From: Lineus longissimus
Lineage: Eukaryota > Nemertea > Pilidiophora > Heteronemertea > Lineidae
Direction: 5' to 3'
DNA: 64,000 nucleotides
Assembly: GCF_910592395.1 (NCBI RefSeq)
Contig: NC_088308.1
Span: 5,845,001-5,909,000 of the forward strand
Within the stretch, counting starts at the first letter, position 1. Each line of letters begins with the position of its first letter. The notes below the pieces were generated by a model that was given only the letters and a program-made list of their open reading frames with translations, was not told the origin of the DNA and ran no database searches. Shown piece by piece: positions 28,001 through 34,595 of the stretch. The position numbers were made by a program, and so were the translations under genes.

Positions 28001-31000
28001 CCCTGTCATCCTGGTTCAAAGGTCACTGTAAACACCCTGCCCCCTGGTTCTAAGGTCACTGTAAACACCCTTCCCCTGGTTCTAAGGTCACTGTAAACAC
28101 CCTGTCCCCTGGTTCTAAGGTCACTATAAACACCCCGTCCCCTGGTTCTAAGGTCACTATAAACACCCTGTCCCCTGGTTCTAAGGTCACTGTAAACACC
28201 CTGTCCCCTGGTTCTAAGGTCACTGTAAACACCCTGCCCCCTGGTTCAAAGGTCACCGTAAACACCCTGTCCCCTGGTTCTAAGGTCACTGTAAACACCC
28301 TGCCCCCTGGTTCAAAGGTCACTGTAAACACCCTGTCCCCTGGTTCTAAGGTCACTGTAAACACCCTGCCCCCTGGTTCTAAGGTCACCCAAGCTTCACT
28401 GCGACATCTAGCTTCGGGCCGGCCCTACACATGCTTTCATTCTGTCCAGAGCCAATAGCATTCCGCGAAGATGACGTCACTGCAGCTGCTGCCCTCTATT
28501 TCCCCATCGCTGAATTACAGGCAATGTCGGACAAACATGCGGTTTCGTAATGGATTCAGGCTTTCTAACTAGGGCAGTTAGATTCAATCTGGCACATGTC
28601 CGAGTGTTGGAAATACTACATAATTGTTCTGAATATTTCTCTCTCTGACTCTATGGTATCATTCATGCTAAAAACAATGCAGGGTCAGAGATAATTGACT
28701 TTGAAATAAGCTCAAATGCGTAGAAATAGGTGTCGATGGCCGACTGTCACGTGACTAAAACGTCATCAATATCTTATGCAAATGACCTTGTGACCTATAA
28801 ATAGTAACTTCGCAAGATGCTATTATGAAATTCAAGTTATTTCATCATATTTTGCTGTGTCATCTGGAATGCTCCTGTTGCCTTGTCCTCTGCCCTCGTG
28901 GTCATTTCTTGCGCCCTACCAAAATAAACCATCAAACTCCTCTTTCAAATACAGTTCTTTCCTATACACATATCTAACTAACTCTTCTTGCCTCCATCTG
29001 TTTATTTCAGATCGGCCAACATCAGGGATAATTTGAGAAAATATCAGAAAAATCCTCACTTCCCGCCAAATGCTGTCAAACCTGATAACCGTGTCACCCA
29101 TCCAACTGCCTCATATCAGGCTTGGGACTAGTTGTAGTGATCACTTTCTATTGTTAGGTAATAGTAGTATTTGTATGCAAATGTGGCCCGCTGTGGTCAG
29201 GCATATATCCTTCAAATGTTTTCTCAAACTATCCTGCTGTTGTGTACCAACACACCGGTAACATAATCACATCTTTTGCCATTTGGATTGGACCGAATTC
29301 CACTTCCTCAATTTTGAAGGGTCCTCAGTCCCTCCCCAGTCCATACTCAAGTCCTGGAAACACCCGTGATATTTTCAGTCCCCGTGTTCAAGGTGGTGTA
29401 AGCTTTTCACAGTAATGTACCAATGTACTGTGCCCTCACAGTCGGTTTTGAGTAAAAGGAGCAGTTCTGTATTGGACCTCGACTTGTTGGTAGAGCTACA
29501 AATGCCTAGTTCATGAACCTGCAATTAGATGGCACTGAATATCCATTGGAGAAAAGCAGCCCAAAGGTTGAGCTTGAAAGCATGAAGCTTTATCAGGGCA
29601 TTACAGTATGAAAAAATGTTTGGAGTCAGTTTTATTTTTGCATGTAATTCGTCAATTTAATGCTCATGATAACATAAACGAGAGGGCCCAATAAAGTCAG
29701 GAATAATTCTCGTCTCTCACTACCCTCCGGCGCCATCTAGTGACAGGTTTCTTCACTAAAAAAACCGCTATGTAGCTCTACCAAATGGCCACAGCCAGAA
29801 GGCAATTGCTGCCGCCTTTGAAGTTAGGTGGCCAGATTACCAAGTCTACAGTGACACCCTCTGCAATGAAGGACTCAGCTTGGGATTTGTCCTTACCTCA
29901 TTCCTGACCAAAAGCTTTGGCGTGTGCCTGTGTTTTTGGTTGGTGGAGTATTTCTCTGTATCATACTAATACAATTCTCGCACTATCTTCCACAGTGATT
30001 CTCAATTTATTCCCTGTGAGTTTGTTTTGTCTTCTGATAAAAAACAGTGTTACATATCATTTGCTGCTGCAGTTCAGTGGTGTACATGTATTTTGCTTAA
30101 CCTCTAAGACTTCCCACTTTGTGTGTTGTGCCATGCTCTTCACCCAAACCAGTGCCAAGTTTGGTATACAGTTCTATTCAGAAGTAAATTCAATCAGATA
30201 TTTCTGTCAAGCCTTGGTCTGTTTTGGGTAAGAACAGTAGACATAATGAAACAAATTTTGAGCTCCTCTCAACTTTGTAATTCATCAAGAGACATAACAT
30301 TTAAAACTCCAGTAAATTATGAGATGATCTTAACCAGTCTTTCAATATAATCACTGGCAGACGTCATTTAGTTTTTCACACGATAATCTTTCACGTACTC
30401 GTAATTTGCTTTCTTTGGCAAGAAGCAGAAAATATTTGAAATGTCAGTAGTTTAGTGATGAGTTGGACATTTATCGAGTTGAGAGGAGCTAATGTTCATT
30501 TCAGTGCATTGGGCTAATTGATGTTGTAGTCCTTGTTTTCAGTGTGTACATTTACTTGGCTTATCTGCTGAATGAAGAGTTCATCTGAGCAACGGTAGTT
30601 TCAGCCCATGCTCCGACCGATTTACAGAATAGCCTCAACTAAACTACATACAGAGTGTACCACAAATTACTTAAAGGCAAAATAAAATGCTTTCAATTCA
30701 GCGAGTGACCGTCAATAACATTTTGAATGACATGTAGCTTATGATTTAAAACTTTTTGGGATATGTGATAATTGTTAACGGAAATGAAGGTAAAAAACTT
30801 AAAAGTGACATTTGTTGTTTCACAGAGAATGCCGTCTGTGATGTCACTTCTGTCTTTTTGGCTATTTGTGACTTGCTCTACCAAAACTAGGCGCTTGTCG
30901 CATCTGAACTCGATAGGTTGATACGGACTTGTTCATTTCCCTATTGTAGACCTTTTGTGAAATCTATTACAAACTGATTTGGTCACATTTCACAAAAGGT

Positions 31001-34000
31001 CTACAATAGGGAAATGAACAACAAGTCCGTATCAACCTGTCAAGTTCAGATGCGACAAGCGCCTAGTTTTGGTAGAGCGGGTCACATTTACTCTAATGCT
31101 ATTTGTTGGATAAAACATACATATTTGTCATCATAACTTTCCAGCGGGTGTTTTTTATTATCTTATGCTGGAGGGGATCTTAATATTCGGTTTTATTTGC
31201 GCTTTAAACAGTCTGTTGCAACAGAGACAGGATTCAATGCACTGAAATCTGAAGCATGGAGAAACGCACAAGGATCTGCAGAGAAAACCAATTGAAGACA
31301 ATGGAAATGTCCAGGAAAATATGTGCAGACGAGATGCAGAAGTCAAAGGAGGGCATTGCTTAACTGGCTTTCTCTGCCTTTTCTGCTTCAAATTTGTAAA
31401 GCGCTTTAATGTCCTACATTATAAAGTGCTCTATATCATTAAGTTTAGAAAAAGTCAATTTGCCTTCAGAAGAAATGATCTTATTCTCTGCTTTAAAAAT
31501 TCGTCTTCTTGAGCAATTCGTTAGTGGAGATAACTACACCGTCCAGGAGGTTTTTCTCTGCGAGAAAGATTGTGGCTGATTATGAAACTAAACAGAAGTT
31601 ATGTGATGCGATTTCTTGTCGAAAGGAAAATATCGTCCTGTCTTGTATTTCATTTCGATCCTTGTGCGTCTGAGTGCCCGATAGACCTTAGCTATGTTAA
31701 CTACCACATTTAGTTTTGTATTAACATAGCTAGGGAGCTTGGGTGACATGTTCTAATAATCTCTATTGTCTTTTCTTTTGCTGATATTTATCAATTGCAT
31801 TGTTTTCTCACAAAAATGGGTGCAAATATTGGTCGAGATTAAGTTTCTTTATTTCAAATTTACTTCATGGCCTCATCTCTGATACGTTTGGCCACCTTGC
31901 CATCAGCTTTATTTTGGTTAAAGGTTTTGAAAAAATGTCGCCACTGGTCATCTCCGTTGGTCATTGGCTGATCAAAGTATTAATGTAAAAGGGAAGTGCA
32001 AGATTCTTTCAGTTCTTTATCATAAAGAATGTCTAATTCTAGACCTCCTTTAATCTAATCCATGCCATCAGCATCCTACATCTAAGAAGGCAGGAGAAAT
32101 TCCGGCGACGGTCGACGGTTCATTTGTGGCACTTGCCTGGCATGGTCAACCAGGTTGGCCAGACGGACAATACGTGGCCAAAACATAAACTTCCCAATTC
32201 CCAAATAGACGCGCCGTTATGGATTGAAAAACCTTTCGCAGAGGTATTCATTGGTACTATTAATAAGCAAGGGATTCTCTATGAATGCATACAATGCACA
32301 GCCGATACTGTATTTGCACTCATCATTTTGATTTTTAGGTTAGGATGAGATGTTTTTTGATAGCAGGCCAGACGAAAAGTGAATCATTGAATTGAGTTTA
32401 AAATTACCCTGTTCCTGTGGATGATTTGAAAGAGAAATTTTCTTTTTGATTTAGTTGATAAAAATGGTGTGCCTGCTCACCCATTAAGCTATATAACCTG
32501 AGCCTGCTAACAACAAATGCTGTAAACGGCTAAAGAATTGCGTCTTTTATTTTTGCGATATGCTAAATATTCAGAAAACTTTGGAGGATTTCAAAGTTCT
32601 TTCAGTTTTCTATTCAAAAAGTATCCTTTTGCGATTCTTATTGTCGCAAAGCTCTGTTATTCGCAAATATGCAGAAAGAAAACACACGCAAAAAAAGAGC
32701 CATTTACAGTATCTTGCCTTCTTGAATTTTTGCCTTTTTCTTGCCTTGGCTATGAAATTTTGATATTCTAAATACTATTGATGGTGTTCGTTTTCAATTT
32801 TTTTATTTTGTATGTTTTAGAAATTTGTGGCATGTACGTGATTGATGGCGTGTTTTAGTAAAAAAGACAAAGTTTGTCGACTGTCTGAGAGTTATTGGTT
32901 GTCATGGGTTAAATTGGTTTAAATGGATGGTTATCATAGGCCAACTGAAAAATTTCAGGCGGATGTGCCTTTGATTTTAACTCGTTGTCTCTGATAACCA
33001 CGAAAATGTATGCATTGATTGTTAATTATCAAGTAACTTTCCTTGATTTTTATTAATACTTAAAAAAAATAATCAAGTAAGCTCACAACCACTCTTTGTA
33101 TTTGTATTGACCACTACTTCCGTTGCCCTGGCGACACTTTATCACCTTTGTTGCCATGGTTGAGCATTAGCACTTTGGTTACCATGGCAACACAATAACA
33201 CTCGTGACACTATGTCAAAGTGGTTGCCATTAGGTGGCCCCGTGGCACTTTAGTTGCCATGGTGACACAATAACACTTGGTTGCCGTGGTGACACCAAAA
33301 TGGTTTTGTTTCCATGATTTTCTTCAGACACTTTGGTTGCCAAGATGACAACGCCTTTGTTGTCATGGTGACACATGGGTTGTCATGGTGACACATGGGT
33401 TGTCATGTTGAGACAGTATCACACTGGTTACAGATTTGAACATTTGAACACATGTTGGTTTGAGCATGAACACATCTGTCCTCTCTGTTGTATTCTATTG
33501 TCTAGACAATATTACAATGCTCTCACACAAACAGAAGCAGTTACACCAAGTTATTACCATGGTGACGCTTATATACTGGTTTACCCAGTCTACTCTGCTT
33601 CGAATTAACTACATTTTCTCAAGTTATCAGAGAAATTGACAAGGCCTCGGTGTGTGCCTTTGCTTTAAAAGCCTATGAAAAGCTAATGTTCTGCTGCTCT
33701 GCCTTTATGTCATTTTCATGATGCAATGCTCGAGCCTAAAGTGATGCATTGAAAACACACATCCTGAGTAGCTTGACAACATTCCAAGAGATTGCATCGT
33801 GAAACTCATGTATATAATTACTATACTTTGTTTCCCTTCTTGATGCTTGGTTTAAAATGCACGAGTTGCAACTAATACTTTACTAATATCAGAATTCGGT
33901 TGGGATGGCATAAGCCATCTCCCAGTCGATTTCTTCTTGTAAAATAAAAAAAATATTGGCGAGTCCCAAAAGTGTTCAGTCCAAAAAGGAGAGGGGGCAT

Positions 34001-34495
34001 TTGTACTCGGTTTGAAACTGCATTTAACCTTGTGTAGATAATACTACTATCGTTTGATATCAATCTAATTTGTTTCTACATACGAGCTGAAGAAACAAAT
34101 GTCTTTCAAAATGAGTAATGTAAAAAACTTTGATAATTGAGTTGGTCGCTATGTTTTAAAAACATGTCTGACATTACATGATAACTATTCAGAGGCACAA
34201 ACGTGTGAATCGTTATATATTCTCAAATTAATAGCGCATCTTCACTGTAATTATGTTGCACAAATATTGTACTGTGAGAGTTTTCATTTTGACAGTAACA
34301 TGTAGAACAACACTCCGATACATTTCGTTCTGTGTACATTGTATCAAGAATTAATAAAGACTAGTCTTTATCCATTCTTGATTGTATACATGTATTTGAT
34401 GATGTGAAAACTTTTTTCTTTGCCTAATTCTTAATTTTCCTTTTGTATGTTTCAGTAACCGGTACTATGGACACGGGGGAGGGAATGGATACTGA
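2265..34495 (+). CDS. PROM1: Prominin (CD133 family) five-TM membrane glycoprotein, 5' partial, multi-exon
   Basis: Prominins are cholesterol-binding pentaspan glycoproteins of microvilli, cilia and other plasma-membrane protrusions. Core exons by eye: 2265-2335, 2967-3172, 3868-4000, 4265-4331, 4608-4691, 4990-5189, 5514-5525, 7873-7947, 8264-8327, 9871-10024, 10369-10515, 10994-11126, 11322-11401, 11743-11824, 12287-12445, 12973-13047, 13508-13597, 13830-13877, 14162-14242, 15801-15869, 16203-16292, 16628-16752. All have AG/GT boundaries and matching phases, giving about 748 codons. The order TM1, Cys-rich cytoplasmic loop, TM2, large loop, TM3, TM4, large loop, TM5, tail is the prominin architecture. 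Tail exons are listed separately. The signal peptide exon is not visible, so the model is 5' partial. It is probably co-orthologous to the vertebrate PROM genes; the symbol is used in that sense. Confidence 0.93.
4265..10024 (+). CDS. PROM1: Prominin exons: first large extracellular loop
   Basis: Exons 4265-4331, 4608-4691, 4990-5189, 5514-5525, 7873-7947, 8264-8327 and 9871-10024 encode about 220 residues of mostly helical, heptad-like sequence without hydrophobic segments, as in the first prominin ectodomain loop. A Cys pair lies in 4990-5189 (GACSTSLCNTV), in the position of a conserved Cys pair in vertebrate prominin. NIT and NIS sequons occur in the exons at 7873 and 8264, and an NQT sequon in the microexon. 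The last exon ends just before TM3 with a basic, charged stretch. Confidence 0.9.
5514..5525 (+). CDS. PROM1: Prominin 12-nt microexon (V-N-Q-T)
   Basis: A 12-base segment sits between a good acceptor (CTGTATTCCAG) and a strong donor (GTGAGT). It reads Val-Asn-Gln-Thr. The preceding exon ends and the following exon starts in phase 0, so including or skipping it keeps the frame. If included it adds an N-glycosylation sequon to extracellular loop 1. Its existence is inferred from splice sites and frame only. Confidence 0.6.
8828..9780. repeat. Tandem segmental duplication of about 430 bp, offset about 525 bp
   Basis: The block starting CCATTGTGTCACACTATAGC at about 8828 recurs at about 9351 with few differences, running through CACTCGGGTCAATTCCCGAGTG (a perfect short hairpin) to the CAATTTGTTGGGGT end near 9735. 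The copies are separated by about 90 bp containing a poly-C tract (about 9338-9351). Both lie in the intron before exon 9871. Divergence is only a few percent, so the event is recent. Confidence 0.88.
10369..11126 (+). CDS. PROM1: Prominin exons: TM3, second cytoplasmic loop, TM4
   Basis: Exon 10369-10515 encodes TM3 (GIALSCILLLVVLLNFLGLM), then a short loop with FGACGERPYED and ACNKGVGADFLM. Exon 10994-11126 encodes TM4 (GVGFTFLFCWLLMLMTMILF) and the start of extracellular loop 2 with a Cys after VETEV, as in vertebrate prominins. The GLLCGVCG-like and GVGxxFLFCW motifs are the strongest family matches in the gene. Both introns are phase 2 at the exon starts. Confidence 0.94.
11322..16292 (+). 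CDS. PROM1: Prominin exons: second large extracellular loop
   Basis: Ten short exons (11322-11401, 11743-11824, 12287-12445, 12973-13047, 13508-13597, 13830-13877, 14162-14242, 15801-15869, 16203-16292, and the start of 16628) encode about 255 helical residues. From exon 12287 on, junctions are phase 0, so several exons (48, 69, 75, 81, 90, 90 bp) could be skipped in frame. Sequons include NST in 15801-15869 and NTT in 16203-16292. The KCKPLYDSL and TTCKK cysteines near the end match the Cys pair that precedes TM5 in the family. Confidence 0.9.
12541..12905 (+). mobile_element. tRNA-derived SINE with internally duplicated body
   Basis: It opens with GGGGAGCACGGTGGCACAATGG, an A-box-like start, and about 50 bp later has a B-box-like GGTTGCGATACCC, the layout of a tRNA-derived pol III promoter. 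The body segment with GCTAGATTGTG, CCTTGGTTCTCC and TCTGGATAGGCTG occurs twice (about 12640-12720 and 12750-12830). The 3' end reads GGGCTATATATAAACTC and runs into ATTATC repeats, a common SINE tail. It lies in the prominin intron between exons 12445 and 12973. Confidence 0.8.
13223..13398. mobile_element. MITE-like element, CAGTAGAACTTC family
   Basis: It begins CAGTAGAACTTCTCTATAGAG and ends near GAATGTTCCACT. Inside are several GAGGTGTCC / GGACACC units in both orientations. The same motif vocabulary (CAGTGAAACCTC, GGACACCTC) occurs in the element at 20247-20420, so both probably belong to one non-autonomous DNA transposon family. No transposase is present. Confidence 0.55.
14300..15372. 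mobile_element. TA-flanked MITE, about 1.07 kb, with GGTCGTGTTAGCGGGG subterminal repeats
   Basis: The left end is TA then CAGTGGAACCCCGGT; the right end is ACCGGGGTTCCACTG then TA, a near-perfect terminal inverted repeat with a TA target-site duplication as in Tc1/mariner and pogo-type elements. Just inside both ends are several copies of GGTCGTGTTA(C/G)CGGGG in direct and inverted form. The interior (about 14400-15150) has no transposase-like frame. It sits in the prominin intron between 14242 and 15801. Confidence 0.82.
16628..16752 (+). CDS. PROM1: Prominin exon: TM5 and start of cytoplasmic tail
   Basis: It encodes NGFWFAFGWCLFFFIPSLIF and the juxtamembrane stretch SVKLAGLYRKTEKYSAKEFD, matching the LNLFWFG and FAVKLAKYYRR region of vertebrate prominin-1. 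It ends in phase 2 (donor GTAAGT). Every downstream exon I can find has a phase-2 start, so this exon can be joined to any of them. Confidence 0.95.
17512..17652 (+). CDS. Candidate prominin tail cassette exon, 47 codons, basic
   Basis: A pyrimidine-rich stretch ending CATTCCTTAG precedes an open segment that starts and ends in phase 2 (141 bp, donor GTAGCA). It would join TM5 exon 16628-16752 to 18739-18792 without changing frame. The product is basic (AKRRSWSKLTRRHEKNDH). The donor is weaker than in neighbouring exons and there is no family match, so this is a splice-logic prediction only. Confidence 0.4.
18739..18792 (+). CDS. PROM1: Prominin cytoplasmic tail exon, 18 codons
   Basis: Acceptor TTTGCAG and donor GTAAGT flank a 54-bp phase 2-2 exon reading DANNYHGIYPGDNIPLNE. 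It continues directly from the EFDDA end of the TM5 exon. Tyrosine-containing tails are typical of prominins, where cytoplasmic Tyr residues can be phosphorylated; that role is inferred here. Confidence 0.8.
20247..20420. mobile_element. MITE-like element, CAGTGAAACCTCC family
   Basis: It starts TACAGTGAAACCTCCCTAAG and ends GAGAGGTGCTACTG. The two ends are an imperfect inverted repeat, and GGACACCTC / GAGGGTGTC motifs recur inside. It is related in motif content to 13223-13398. Only the left flank has the TA expected for a target-site duplication. Confidence 0.6.
21412..21531 (+). CDS. PROM1: Prominin cytoplasmic tail exon, 40 codons
   Basis: A 120-bp phase 2-2 exon (acceptor CATCTAG, donor GTATTT) encodes EDMLGYRIKGKKLKFPRFPL and then SEDTRHLIIEDMLQFVNPAE. 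It is open throughout, charged and soluble, and keeps frame with the exons on either side. The acceptor's pyrimidine tract is moderate. I know no counterpart in vertebrate prominin. Confidence 0.62.
22890..22937 (+). CDS. PROM1: Prominin cytoplasmic tail exon, 16 codons
   Basis: A 48-bp phase 2-2 exon (acceptor ATATCAG, donor GTAAGT) reads PDTYTYSAHIPARVL. Frame is kept from exon 21412 and into exon 25571. It contains two closely spaced tyrosines. Confidence 0.62.
23746..23791 (+). CDS. Candidate alternative terminal exon of prominin
   Basis: A long pyrimidine tract (TGTTTTTTTGTTTCCTCAG) precedes a phase-2 start that reads LHKSLACSMKSGEL and then a stop at 23789-23791. An AATAAA lies 55 bp after the stop (23846-23851), the right arrangement for a short 3' terminal exon. 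No homology supports it. Confidence 0.35.
25571..25825 (+). CDS. PROM1: Prominin tail exon, 85 codons, Gly/Tyr/Asn/Pro-rich
   Basis: A 255-bp phase 2-2 exon (acceptor TTTGTACAG, donor GTAAGT) encodes a low-complexity hydrophilic tail: MRNNPKHYRDGRGLQNTGYE, then repeats of NPDYNPDH and GGYGDGG, then HPHSGPPAYSAPSPPHWQ. It resembles a disordered cytoplasmic tail rich in Tyr and Pro. It joins in frame to either the terminal exon at 29011 or the one at 34456. Confidence 0.75.
25905..26160. repeat. 33-bp minisatellite, about eight degenerate copies (GGTTACCATGG core)
   Basis: Units of about 33 bp contain GGTTACCATGGCTATGTTGC and TCTGTAACACACT. Because 33 is a multiple of three, a spurious frame repeating MLLCNTLVTMA stays open (25924-26145). 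The GTTACCATGG core matches one half of an RFX X-box. It lies just downstream of prominin exon 25571-25825. Confidence 0.85.
27200..27323 (+). CDS. Candidate alternative terminal exon of prominin
   Basis: Acceptor context CTGTCTCCGTACATCCTAG is followed by a phase-2-compatible frame (LRRVYIPYPPTAECISGLGS and on to a stop ending at 27323). The frame is Cys-rich near its end (KCTHTDCIQERC). No polyadenylation signal is evident close by, and there is no homology. Low confidence. Confidence 0.25.
27595..27715. repeat. Minisatellite, about 34-bp unit, about four copies
   Basis: Four units carry GTGTACCATGACTGTGAAATTCACAA with small changes. Each unit contains the partial palindrome GTGAAATTCAC. 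Confidence 0.8.
28010..28390. repeat. 33-bp minisatellite with an AGGTCA in every unit, about 11.5 copies
   Basis: The unit is CCCTGTCCCCTGGTTCTAAGG followed by TCACTGTAAACA. Copies are nearly identical; two main variants carry TTCTAAGGTCA or TTCAAAGGTCA. The minus strand keeps an open 11-residue repeat (VTLEPGDRVFT) because the period divides by three. I treat that frame as an artefact of the period. Confidence 0.95.
29011..29131 (+). CDS. PROM1: Prominin terminal exon A (tail ends YQAWD)
   Basis: A strong acceptor (CTGTTTATTTCAG) opens a phase-2 frame reading SANIRDNLRKYQKNPHFPPN, AVKPDNRVTHPTASYQAWD and a stop at 29129-29131. An AATAAA occurs downstream near 29690. The composition (Asn, Pro, Tyr, basic) matches exon 25571-25825, from which it continues in frame. 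Confidence 0.65.
30867..31086. mobile_element. Foldback (near-perfect palindromic) element, about 220 bp
   Basis: The left arm (about 30867-30963, containing GCTCTACCAAAACTAGGCGC) pairs with the right arm (about 30987-31086, containing GCGCCTAGTTTTGGTAGAGC) over about 95 bp with only a few mismatches and a 2-3 nt indel. A 23-nt loop separates them. This is a foldback-type MITE or an inverted duplication. No clear target-site duplication was identified. Confidence 0.88.
33130..33420. repeat. Degenerate tandem array with X-box-like GTTGCCATGGTGAC units
   Basis: About ten units of 25-35 bp share GGTTGCCATGGTGACAC or GGTTGTCATGGTGACAC. One copy, GGTTACCATGGCAACAC near 33178, contains a full palindromic RFX-type X-box (GTTACCATGGCAAC). 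The motif resembles the separate array at 25905-26160. Confidence 0.8.
34456..34495 (+). CDS. PROM1: Prominin terminal exon B (phase-2 frame, ends GGGNGY)
   Basis: Acceptor TTTGTATGTTTCAG. In the phase required by all upstream tail exons it reads NRYYGHGGGNGY and stops at 34493-34495. That Gly/Tyr-rich end suits exon 25571-25825. A second frame in the same exon is open to 34595 (see findings). The following sequence is probably 3' UTR; AATAAA occurs near 35463, 35617 and 36183. Confidence 0.6.
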
Positions 34496-34595
34496 GCTGC
34501 CATACGCCACACCTGCCCGGCGCCCGTACATGCCCGGGGAGCAAGCATCTCGTGATCACACGCCATATGGGTTTTCTTACGGACCGTATTTATAG

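Larger units (their letters stand above)
29132..34455. other. Long 3' intron of prominin, no supported exon
   Basis: About 5.3 kb between the two terminal exons. It holds the foldback element at 30867-31086, a GTTGCCATGG-rich tandem array near 33130-33420 and a small hairpin at 31690-31730 (GCTATGTTAA and its complement). No conserved reading frame was recognised. Confidence 0.6.

Noticed and set aside
28056-28388. Minus-strand 110-residue protein made of an 11-residue repeat
   Set aside because: It exists only because the 33-bp minisatellite period is a multiple of three. No splice or start context supports it.
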